A stretch of 22,241 nt of DNA. Origin: Pelosinus fermentans (GTDB lineage: Bacteria > Bacillota > Negativicutes > DSM-13327). Position numbers and translations under genes: made by a program. This document shows positions 1 to 6,466 of the stretch, in pieces (positions within the stretch are counted from its first letter, which is position 1; every line of letters starts with the position of its first letter). Where the stretch lies: NCBI GenBank assembly GCA_002434245.1, contig DJJR01000021.1, forward strand, positions 1 through 22,241. Reading direction: 5' to 3'. The notes beneath the pieces were generated by a model, which saw only the letters and a program-made list of their open reading frames with translations, was not told where the DNA came from and did not search any database.

Positions 1-23
1 GTAACACAAGTATATTGTGTTAC
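1..23. repeat. Perfect inverted repeat at the window edge
   Basis: Two perfect 9-base arms, GTAACACAA and TTGTGTTAC, are separated by 5 bases (GTATA). The element lies beyond the ABC transporter terminator, so it probably belongs to the next locus outside the window. It could be an operator for a dimeric repressor or part of a hairpin. No T-run follows it on either strand inside the window, so a terminator is less likely. The gene it serves is not visible. Confidence 0.4.
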
Positions 24-60
24 GTCATTACTATGAATAAATGACTTGTTAAAATCGCGT

Positions 61-85
61 AAAATGGAGGCAAAGCCTCCATTTT
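61..85 (-). terminator. Terminator of the ABC transporter gene
   Basis: An 11-bp perfect stem (AAAATGGAGGC paired with GCCTCCATTTT) has a 3-base loop. It lies 29 bases past the transporter stop codon. Read on the minus strand, the arm ends in TTTT and a further T-run follows after a short gap. The A/T-rich ends could let it work in both directions. Confidence 0.75.
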
Positions 86-113
86 GTGCGATCTTTTAAT
101 CTATTATCATTTA

Positions 114-1847
114 CTATTTGCGGATTTTGGTGACTACACAATTTCCCATACTATTTAACTCCATTTTTGCCGTATGATAATTCATCAGAGTGCTGCGGTG
201 GCCCACACTTATAATGGCTGCATTTGACATGCTACTAACAATCATTTTATACATGGCTTGCTCTGTACTCTCATCTAAAGCAGATGTAGCTTCATCCAAG
301 AACAGCCAATTTGGTTTTTGCAATAGCACTCTGGCAAAAGCAACCCTTTGCTGTTCTCCTAAGGAAAGAGTATGACCCCAATCGGCTACGATATGTAATT
401 TATCTGTTAAATGGGCTAGCTTACACATGAATAGAATTTCTCGCATCACTTTATCCTTATCTTCCTTGACGATATCTGGATAGACCAGAGTCTCCCGCAA
501 AGAACTGCAAGGCAGATACGACTTCTGAGGAACAAACATTACTTTTTGCTTATCAGGTACTATGATCTTGCCAGAAGCATAGGGCCAAATCCCGGCAAAA
601 GTACGTAATAATGTACTTTTCCCGCAGCCTGATTCTCCCATGATTAATAATTTATCAGCAGGTTTTATGGATAAGGATAAGTCTTTTAAGAGAAGAGACC
701 CATCTGGTAAGAATATCTGAAGATTGCATGCAGAATATACAGAGGACTTTTCCCGGGAAATATTTAGTTTGTATGCTCTAGGCAATTGACCGCGAACCAT
801 TTCCATACTTACTAAAAAATTATTAAGGCGATTAACCACCGCCCGCCACTGGGCAAGAAGTGTAAAACTATCAACAACAAAGGAGAATCCTGTTTGTACG
901 TGTCGATAGGCATCTACAATCTGAAACATTTGTCCTAAATGAATCTGACTGGTAAAGTAACGGGGTGCCGCTGCAATCGAGGCAAAAATGGATGAAACTT
1001 GCGTATAGGAAGATGTTAGCCAAGTGAGTGACCTGCGAACCTTCATAATCTTTTGATAGGTAGCGACAATTTTGCCGAAGCCTTGATGAAAACTCCATTT
1101 TTCTTGCCTTTCACCGCCATATAAAGCAATACTTTCTGCATTTTCTCTTAATCTCATTAAGCTAAAACGAAAATCAGCTTCATAACGTTGCTGGTCAAAA
1201 TCTAATTTCACCAAAGGACGCCCTGTCTTAACGGTCCAATAGGTCCCCCCCATTGCATATAGCATAGCTACCCAGACCAAATAACCTTGTATAGGAATTT
1301 CATATCCAGCAACGGATAGGGTAATTATACCTGATAAATTCCACAAAATCACAATAAACGACAAAATAGTTACTAAATCTTGTAACAAGTCTAAAGAGAG
1401 CCTAAGAGTAAGCCAAACAAACATCTCAATATCTTCGCTAATACGCTGATCAGGATTATCCATATCATGTTCTTGAGAAAGCTGTAGTAAATAGTAGGTT
1501 TTATGAGCCAGCCAATCGGATAAATATCGTTCTGTCATCCATCGCCGCCATCCGATGTGAAGCATCATTCGGGTATAAATTTGATATCCTCGTACCACAA
1601 CCAAGCAGGCTGCCAATACACAATAATGGCCAATGGACTCCATAAAACCTTGATAATTATGACTTTGTATAACCTCATAAAAATTAACTTGCCAGGTATT
1701 GATTAAAACTAACATATATACAATTCCCAGATTCAAGGTAATAACCGTAACGAGCAATCCCCAAGCAGACCACTTTTCCTCTGAAAACCAATAGGATCTG
1801 GCAATTTTCCAGCTAGTTAATAATAAGGCAGCTTTCCCTCTCCTCAT
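114..1847 (-). CDS. SbmA/BacA/YddA-like ABC transporter, fused permease and ATP-binding protein
   Basis: A 577-residue fused half-transporter. The first ~340 residues form an ABC_membrane_2/SbmA-BacA-type membrane domain, with hydrophobic segments near residues 28-48, 73-88, 150-170 and 185-205. The ATPase follows: Walker A GESGCGKST near 405, signature LSLGEQQ near 493 and Walker B LFLDEAT near 516. The signature reads LSLGEQQ rather than LSGGQ, which is usual for YddA and peroxisomal ABCD-type proteins. E. coli YddA has this same architecture; SbmA and BacA lack the ATPase and import peptides with the proton gradient. The protein should dimerise in the inner membrane. Its substrate (peptide, acyl or hydrophobic compound) cannot be read from the sequence. 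The ATG start has an excellent AAGGAGGTGAT site 8 bases upstream. The gene is monocistronic, with its own terminator at 61-85 and 400 bases of repeat-rich DNA upstream. Confidence 0.88.
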   Translation of the reverse strand: MRRGKAALLLTSWKIARSYWFSEEKWSAWGLLVTVITLNLGIVYMLVLINTWQVNFYEVIQSHNYQGFMESIGHYCVLAACLVVVRGYQIYTRMMLHIGWRRWMTERYLSDWLAHKTYYLLQLSQEHDMDNPDQRISEDIEMFVWLTLRLSLDLLQDLVTILSFIVILWNLSGIITLSVAGYEIPIQGYLVWVAMLYAMGGTYWTVKTGRPLVKLDFDQQRYEADFRFSLMRLRENAESIALYGGERQEKWSFHQGFGKIVATYQKIMKVRRSLTWLTSSYTQVSSIFASIAAAPRYFTSQIHLGQMFQIVDAYRHVQTGFSFVVDSFTLLAQWRAVVNRLNNFLVSMEMVRGQLPRAYKLNISREKSSVYSACNLQIFLPDGSLLLKDLSLSIKPADKLLIMGESGCGKSTLLRTFAGIWPYASGKIIVPDKQKVMFVPQKSYLPCSSLRETLVYPDIVKEDKDKVMREILFMCKLAHLTDKLHIVADWGHTLSLGEQQRVAFARVLLQKPNWLFLDEATSALDESTEQAMYKMIVSSMSNAAIISVGHRSTLMNYHTAKMELNSMGNCVVTKIRK

Positions 1848-1943
1848 ATATTTCTATCACCTCCTTATTGTATATTCACTTAATAGTAAGGCCATAACAA
1901 AAACTTAGAAATTTTGCCACTTGTCCAGGCAACAAACTTTCTT

Positions 1944-1974
1944 CTGCCTTTTTAGGGGGGATTCTGGATAATGA
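1944..1974 (+). repeat. Degenerate right end of the composite palindromic repeat
   Basis: The segment TGCCTTTTTAGGGGGG followed by GATAATGA matches the right end of the full copy near 19969-20002, with several substitutions. It has no attached CAGAG hairpin. A CAGAG hairpin variant lies about 100 bases further right, so this intergenic region looks like a decayed mosaic of repeat pieces. Confidence 0.5.
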
Positions 1975-2076
1975 GCGGAAAAAAGATAAAAAGACGTGAA
2001 ACGCGAAGGCACGACGAAGCAATCCCCTGCTTAATCTGCAACAATAAAGTATATAGCCTTGTGGGGATAGAACGCT

Positions 2077-2170
2077 AACCACAGAGGACACAGAGAACAC
2101 AGAGAACACGGAGGAGGATTTTCTAATTCCTATCTCTGTGTTCTCTGTGTTCTGTGGTTTCTGTGGTTTC
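2077..2170. repeat. CAGAG-type palindromic repeat, variant copy
   Basis: The left arm starts AACCACAGAGGACACAGAG and continues with further ACACAGAG units. The right arm is its near-complement (TCTCTGTGTTCTCTGTG and onward, ending in a duplicated CTGTGGTTT). Together they can form a long imperfect hairpin. This copy lacks the conserved outer arms of the full-length copies and has extra CACAGAGAA iterations. The 400-base gap 1848-2248 otherwise holds only the leader of the ABC transporter gene and the terminator at 2189-2213; no gene was found in it. Confidence 0.7.
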
Positions 2171-2188
2171 TTTTATTTTTTATACATG

Positions 2189-2213
2189 AAATAGAAGTCT
2201 CTTGCTTCTATTT
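2189..2213 (-). terminator. Terminator of the glycosyltransferase/phospholipase operon
   Basis: A 9-bp stem (AAATAGAAG with CTTCTATTT) has a 7-base loop and lies 36 bases past the phospholipase stop codon. On the plus strand it is followed by a T-run. On the minus strand the arm ends in TTT and a T-rich stretch follows, so it may act in both directions. Confidence 0.65.
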
Positions 2214-2248
2214 TTTTAAATAAATACTCCAGTTCCAATCGGTAATAA

Positions 2249-2986
2249 TTAAAAAGGAATGAATGCATCTTTAAATAATGAGTCTAAGGATGAAATACCA
2301 AGGGTTTTTTTGACTCTGGCAAAGAAATAACAAAAAAGATTAGCCGTACTTTGATTGGTCAGGGGCAATAATATTGCTGTTGCTTGTTTATATTGCTCAA
2401 TTTCAGCTTCTGCATTGACATAGGGATACAGCTCTAAGGCAGTTGCTGCATTTTTTATAAGCATACTACTAGGATTCATACCATCAATCTCCATATTTTG
2501 CGAAAAAGAAAAGTTCGGCAAGTTCTTCTCCACCCATAATTCATACTTTTTGTGCCCATCAAACAGTTGGCATTTTGCATGATGAGGCACGCACATATCT
2601 TGTACCAAGTGAGCTGTAGCCCCTAAATAAAAAATGGAACTTTCGATACAACCTTGCTGTATATGTTTGATCGCCATAGAAAAAAACTGCTGATAATCAC
2701 ATGCCGCATTGGAAAAATGCCAAAACCCGCGGCGAGTAGTGGGATGTAGGAAATGATGGATATTTTTCCAGTTTAAATCAGCCCAGATTACGCCATTCTG
2801 AAGCTGTTGATAATATGCAGCAAGTAACATTGCCTCTTTTATAAATCCATTCTTCTGCAAGATACCTAAGGCTTGATCATTGCAATATTGATGAGTCACA
2901 CAGTAAGAAGAATCAATTTGCTGCCATACGGGATGCTCCATAAAGGATATGGTTTTCAAACTTGTTGCAACTACTGCTTTTAGCAT
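2249..2986 (-). CDS. Zinc-dependent phospholipase C family protein, probably cytoplasmic
   Basis: A 245-residue protein of the bacterial zinc-dependent phospholipase C family (B. cereus PC-PLC, C. perfringens alpha-toxin catalytic domain). The ligand pattern is complete by eye: H32 in THQYCNDQ, D70 in WADLNW, H78 in HHFLHP, H126 and D130 in GATAHLVQDMCVP, H136, then H145 and E149 in GHKKYE. W21 aligns with mature Trp1, whose free amino end binds zinc in the secreted enzymes. Here it follows 20 residues with no convincing signal peptide. Expected reaction: phospholipid to diacylglycerol and a phosphorylated head group. There is no C-terminal C2/PLAT domain. I chose the ATG at 2986 because it overlaps the upstream stop as TAATG, implying translational coupling. 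A TTG at 3010 would add 8 residues. The family call is secure; substrate and location are inferred. Confidence 0.85.
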   Translation of the reverse strand: MLKAVVATSLKTISFMEHPVWQQIDSSYCVTHQYCNDQALGILQKNGFIKEAMLLAAYYQQLQNGVIWADLNWKNIHHFLHPTTRRGFWHFSNAACDYQQFFSMAIKHIQQGCIESSIFYLGATAHLVQDMCVPHHAKCQLFDGHKKYELWVEKNLPNFSFSQNMEIDGMNPSSMLIKNAATALELYPYVNAEAEIEQYKQATAILLPLTNQSTANLFCYFFARVKKTLGISSLDSLFKDAFIPF

Positions 2987-4164
2987 TATTGAACACCCGC
3001 TTTCTGCCAAGATTCCAAGCCAGTAAACCTTTTTCGGCGGTTTCCAACAAGACCATTTATTTTTTCAGTTATTATTCTACCAGCATCATGGGGGCTTACT
3101 TCCCTGCATTTATCTTGCATTTCTTTTAACACATTTGACTTTTCATTTAAAATGGCTGCAACCTTTATAGCAATATCATTCTCGTCTTGTACCCATAATG
3201 CAGATCCTTGGCAATGTAGATAGTTCGCATTTTCTTCTTCCTGCCCCGGTAATGGATTAAGTAAAACCATGGGCAAATTCACGGCTAAAGCCTCACTGCA
3301 GGTCAACCCTCCAGGTTTTGTGATTAATAGATCTGCCTTCTTCATAAGGGAGTCTATGTGAGATGAAAAAGGTAATACGGTAATTTCATTATGCGATGTG
3401 GCAGCTAATACTCTTAGGTGTTGTTCTAGTTTTTCATTTTTTCCTGCCACAACTGTGATATGAACAGACTTTGGCAGTTGTTCCAGCCTGCGCAATGTTT
3501 CTTCCATGGGCCCAAAACCTAAACCTCCGCCCATAAGTAAAATTTGTGAAAATTGTTTTTTTATGCTCCTGTCAGCAGGCATAAAGCTTCGTTTAACGGG
3601 AATACCGCTGGCAGTGATCTGATTTCTCTGAATACCATATTCCTGCAGATCATTTGCCATCATTTCATTTGCAACAAAATAGTGATCAACCCCGCTTGAA
3701 ATCCACCAAGGATGAACCGCAAAATCGGTAATGATCCCGGCAAGACTAAAATAGCTGCCTCTCTTATATCGCAGGGCAGAAGCCGCACCAAGAGGGAAAG
3801 GATGGGTACAGACCACGCCGTGGGGACGATACTCCTCAATTAAACCGGCCATCATTTTTCGATTGGCTGCATTTATAAAATCGATTATTTTGCGAGTCTG
3901 TTGATTCTCTGTTATTCTATAAAGTCCCTTATACAGATTTGGGGCTACTTTCAAAATTCCATAATAGGACGATTTCATGAGATTCATCAGCTCGATTTGC
4001 AGTCGATTTAATGTAGGATAACGAAATTGGCCAACCTGTAAGAAATCAACAATTGTTACACTGCAGGAATCAGCTGCCTGCAGCTCCTCACCGATCGTCG
4101 AAGCTGCTTGCATATGTCCATTGCCAATTGACGCTGAAACGATGAGAATCTTTTTTGATTTCAT
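2986..4164 (-). CDS. MGDG synthase/UgtP-like diacylglycerol glycosyltransferase
   Basis: A 392-residue GT-B fold glycosyltransferase of family GT28, related to MurG, plant MGDG synthase and Bacillus UgtP. The N-terminal MGDG_synth domain carries the GNGH motif (residues 14-17), which in this family lies at the lipid acceptor site. The C-terminal half has the nucleotide-sugar region with GGGLGFG and KPGGLT (K283-G286), then EAL and PLPGQEEEN. Family members transfer glucose or galactose from a UDP-sugar to diacylglycerol at the inner membrane face, giving mono- or diglycosyl-diacylglycerol. The ATG start has GAGGTGG just upstream. The gene is first in an operon and overlaps the phospholipase C-like gene by one base. 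That pairing suggests diacylglycerol released by one enzyme feeds the other. Sugar specificity and processivity cannot be told from sequence. Confidence 0.88.
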   Translation of the reverse strand: MKSKKILIVSASIGNGHMQAASTIGEELQAADSCSVTIVDFLQVGQFRYPTLNRLQIELMNLMKSSYYGILKVAPNLYKGLYRITENQQTRKIIDFINAANRKMMAGLIEEYRPHGVVCTHPFPLGAASALRYKRGSYFSLAGIITDFAVHPWWISSGVDHYFVANEMMANDLQEYGIQRNQITASGIPVKRSFMPADRSIKKQFSQILLMGGGLGFGPMEETLRRLEQLPKSVHITVVAGKNEKLEQHLRVLAATSHNEITVLPFSSHIDSLMKKADLLITKPGGLTCSEALAVNLPMVLLNPLPGQEEENANYLHCQGSALWVQDENDIAIKVAAILNEKSNVLKEMQDKCREVSPHDAGRIITEKINGLVGNRRKRFTGLESWQKAGVQ

Positions 4165-4194
4165 AGTCCCACCTCTTAATAATATTTTGTATCT

Positions 4195-4207
4195 ATATTG
4201 ACAATAT
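4195..4207. promoter_or_regulatory. Short palindrome upstream of the glycosyltransferase operon
   Basis: ATATTG-A-CAATAT is a perfect 13-base palindrome 31-43 bases upstream of the glycosyltransferase start, where an operator could block or guide transcription. The surrounding DNA is very A/T-rich, so chance occurrence is possible. A TTGTCA on the minus strand overlaps it, but a matching -10 would fall too close to the start codon. Confidence 0.25.
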
Positions 4208-4228
4208 CATAACCATAATAAAAAAAAA

Positions 4229-4256
4229 TTAGGATTACATTAACATTTCGTTAATA
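4229..4256 (+). promoter_or_regulatory. Possible PhoP-box-like direct repeats
   Basis: TTAGGA, TTAACA and TTAATA occur at an exact 11-base period (4229, 4240, 4251). Bacillus PhoP boxes are TTAACA-like hexamers repeated at about one helical turn. One hexamer here is perfect, one has a single mismatch and one has two. They lie 65-92 bases upstream of the glycosyltransferase start but point away from the gene. The same bases also form an inverted repeat (ATTAAC-N5-GTTAAT). In such A/T-rich DNA this is weak evidence. Confidence 0.25.
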
Positions 4257-4326
4257 TTATCCCTTGCTTTTCAAAATATTACTCTTTGAACCTAAAGAAC
4301 ATACAGATAAAAATATTCCTTGTTTT

Positions 4327-4490
4327 TTGTCATTATCAAGAAAAGTCCTTTAAAAAGGGTATAGAAAATAATTGAACCGCAGAGACCACAGAGAAAAGAT
4401 AGATAGGGTTAAAAATCTCCTCAGCGTCCTCTCCGTCTCTGCGGTTAAACCGTTCTATTTGCTCTGCTTGTCATTATCAAAAAAGCCCCT
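4327..4490 (-). repeat. Composite palindromic repeat, full copy in minus orientation
   Basis: Read on the minus strand it shows every module of the unit. First is an end module, CTTTTTTGATAATGACAA. Then comes GAGCAAATAGAACG, a CAGAG-rich left arm, the spacer TTTTTAACCCTATCTATC, and a right arm that is the near-complement of the left. It ends with CTATACCCTTTT and a second copy of the end module, so direct repeats bound the unit. This copy has lost part of the right arm (CTCTGTGGTCTCTGCGG). It fills most of the 387-base gap 4165-4552, which holds no gene. Confidence 0.8.
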
Positions 4491-4502
4491 TACTTATAAG
4501 AA

Positions 4503-4539
4503 AACAGGCAGTTTCCTTCTGGTGGGGAAACTGCCTGTT
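4503..4539 (-). terminator. Terminator of the efflux operon
   Basis: A 14-bp perfect stem (AACAGGCAGTTTCC with GGAAACTGCCTGTT) has an 8-base loop. It lies 14 bases past the permease stop codon. On the minus strand the arm is followed by TTCTTATAA. It separates the efflux operon from the repeat and the glycosyltransferase promoter. Confidence 0.85.
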
Positions 4540-4552
4540 CTTTCTATGACCA

Positions 4553-5764
4553 TTATTCATATCGTAAAGCTTCAATCGGATCAAGCAATGCCGCTTTGCG
4601 GGCAGGGTATATGCCAAAAAACAAACCAATGAATACGGAGAAGGCAAAGGCCGCAACAATGGCCAGACTCGAAATCACTGTTTTCCAGCCTGCGACAGAT
4701 GAAATTCCATAGGATGCACCAATGCCTAAGACAATACCAAGTATTCCTCCAGTGACACTGATTACAATAGCTTCAATCAGAAATTGCAATAGAATATTTT
4801 GGTATCGCGCTCCCAGTGCTTTTCGAATGCCAATTTCCCGTGTCCTTTCCGTCACTGATACCAGCATGATATTCATAATACCAATACCGCCCACTAGGAG
4901 GGATAATCCTGCAACAACGGCTAACAAGGAAGTAATCATACTGGTAGTTTCATCGGCAGCCTCCATGATCGCTACCATATTCCGCACGGTAAAATCATCT
5001 GGAGTTGTTGCTGCTAACTTATGACGTGCCCTCAGCAGAGTTGTAATATCATCCTGAACCTGATAAATCACATCCGTACCAGTTGCCTGAACATTGATAT
5101 TTTGAATGTACGTAATCCCCATTAAGCGTTCCTGTGCTGTCTTTAATGGAATGATAACCGTATCATCCTGGTTGCCTCCGGCTGATTCCCCCTTGGCTTC
5201 TAACACACCAACTACCCGAAAGGGTGCATTGTTAATTCGAATAGTTTGTCCGATTGGAGTTCCACCATTAAACAAGTTTTCTGCCACTGTCTTTCCCAGT
5301 ACTGCAACTCTTGCCCGAGTTTCTACATCCTGATTCGTGAAGAAACTTCCTTCTTCTATGCTGTAATTACGTATCCCCTGAATATCAGGAGTGGTACCCT
5401 GGATGCTTGTGGTCCAGTTCTGATTGCCAAATACCACCTGATAGGAACGGGTAACTGCTGGTGCTACCAGATTAATACCCGATATCTCTTGACTTATCGC
5501 CAACGCATCCTTCTCATTCAAGGTGATGCTTGATCCTGCGGCTTGCCTGGAACCGCCAGCATTAGAGGCACCAGGTGTTACCACCAGCAAGTTACTGCCC
5601 AGTCCTGCAATAGAGGTTGCTACTTTATCTTTGACCCCCATCCCAATGGATACCATTGCAATTACTGCACCAACACCAATGATGATCCCCAGCATGGTAA
5701 GCATCGCTCGCAATTTATTTGCTTTAAGCCCGGCTAAGGCGATGGAAATACTTTCACTAAACAC
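4553..5764 (-). CDS. MacB-like ABC transporter permease (FtsX/MacB_PCD)
   Basis: A 403-residue inner-membrane permease of the MacB/YknZ type. After a short cytoplasmic N-terminus, one membrane helix spans about residues 20-43 (LTMLGIIIGVGAVIAMVSIG). The extracytoplasmic MacB core domain covers about 45-260. Three more helices follow within the FtsX domain: near 283-305 (GLSLLVGGIGIMNIMLVSV), 330-355 and 365-388. The usual TREIGIRKALGA coupling segment is present after the second helix, and the protein ends PIEALRYE as family members often do. It lacks the ATPase that E. coli MacB carries fused at its N-terminus; that subunit is the separate gene 4 bases upstream. The pair works by mechanotransmission, driving substrate through the adaptor and TolC. 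The start codon is ATG. Substrates could be macrolides, peptides, siderophores or lipids; the sequence does not decide. Confidence 0.92.
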   Translation of the reverse strand: MFSESISIALAGLKANKLRAMLTMLGIIIGVGAVIAMVSIGMGVKDKVATSIAGLGSNLLVVTPGASNAGGSRQAAGSSITLNEKDALAISQEISGINLVAPAVTRSYQVVFGNQNWTTSIQGTTPDIQGIRNYSIEEGSFFTNQDVETRARVAVLGKTVAENLFNGGTPIGQTIRINNAPFRVVGVLEAKGESAGGNQDDTVIIPLKTAQERLMGITYIQNINVQATGTDVIYQVQDDITTLLRARHKLAATTPDDFTVRNMVAIMEAADETTSMITSLLAVVAGLSLLVGGIGIMNIMLVSVTERTREIGIRKALGARYQNILLQFLIEAIVISVTGGILGIVLGIGASYGISSVAGWKTVISSLAIVAAFAFSVFIGLFFGIYPARKAALLDPIEALRYE

Positions 5765-5768
5765 AAAC

Positions 5769-6452
5769 TCACCTCACTTTCCATTCATCCCGTTCAATCA
5801 ACCCATCACGAACGTAGACAACCCGCCCGGCATACTCGGCAATGTCTGGTTCGTGGGTAACCAGAATGATGGTTCGTCCTTGGGAGTTTAACTCTGAAAA
5901 AATATTCATAACCTCATCACCAGACTTGGTATCAAGGTTCCCCGTTGGTTCATCCGCCATAATAATCGTAGGGTCATTTACCAGCGCTCTGGCAATGGCA
6001 ACACGTTGACGCTGACCACCAGAAAGTTCATTAGGCTGATGATTCATCCGTGATTCCAGTCCGACCATTGCCAAAACCTGCTCTGCCCGTGCCAATCGTT
6101 CTTTTTTTTCAACTCCGGCATACACCATAGGCAGAGCCACATTTTGTAATGTAGACATCCTGGGCAGAAGATTAAAACTTTGGAATACAAAGCCTATTTT
6201 TTTGTTTCTGGTGATAGCAAGCTGATCATCATTGAGCGTTGCTACTTCTTGTCCATCCAGCATATACGAACCCTTTGTCGGCCGATCTAAGCATCCTAAT
6301 ATATTCATTAACGTTGATTTACCCGACCCAGATGGTCCCATGATGGCAGTAAATTCGCCAGGGCTTATATTTAAGGTAATCCCCGCAAGGGCATTGACCT
6401 GCTCTCCGCCTAGTTGATAAACTTTAGTAACTTCTGAAAGTAAAATCGACAA
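5769..6452 (-). CDS. MacB/LolD-like ABC transporter ATP-binding protein
   Basis: A 227-residue ATPase with all motifs intact: Walker A GPSGSGKST (39-47), Q-loop Q91, signature LSGGQ (143-147), Walker B IIMADE ending in D167 and E168, D-loop NLD (172-174) and switch H200. The sequence is typical of the LolD/FtsE/MacB ATPase group. It powers the permease encoded immediately downstream with a 4-base gap. I take the start as TTG: no ATG lies near, and AAGGAGG stands 8 bases upstream of this TTG. The adaptor gene stop is only 14 bases before it, so the two are certainly cotranscribed. Confidence 0.93.
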   Translation of the reverse strand: MSILLSEVTKVYQLGGEQVNALAGITLNISPGEFTAIMGPSGSGKSTLMNILGCLDRPTKGSYMLDGQEVATLNDDQLAITRNKKIGFVFQSFNLLPRMSTLQNVALPMVYAGVEKKERLARAEQVLAMVGLESRMNHQPNELSGGQRQRVAIARALVNDPTIIMADEPTGNLDTKSGDEVMNIFSELNSQGRTIILVTHEPDIAEYAGRVVYVRDGLIERDEWKVR

Positions 6453-6466
6453 GATAAGCCCCTCCT

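Noticed and set aside
1876..2109. A 77-codon minus-strand reading frame upstream of the ABC transporter
   Set aside because: Its N-terminal part is read through the CAGAG repeat (FSVFSVSSVVSV). It has no good ribosome binding site and overlaps decayed repeat pieces, so I treat it as non-coding.
2077..2170. CRISPR-like look of the CACAGAGAA iterations
   Set aside because: The iterations are short and contiguous with no unique spacers, they form a palindrome, and no cas gene is present.
4372..4632. An 86-codon plus-strand reading frame after the glycosyltransferase promoter region
   Set aside because: It is formed by the composite repeat, the terminator hairpin and the end of the permease gene on the other strand. 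Its composition shows no protein-like pattern.
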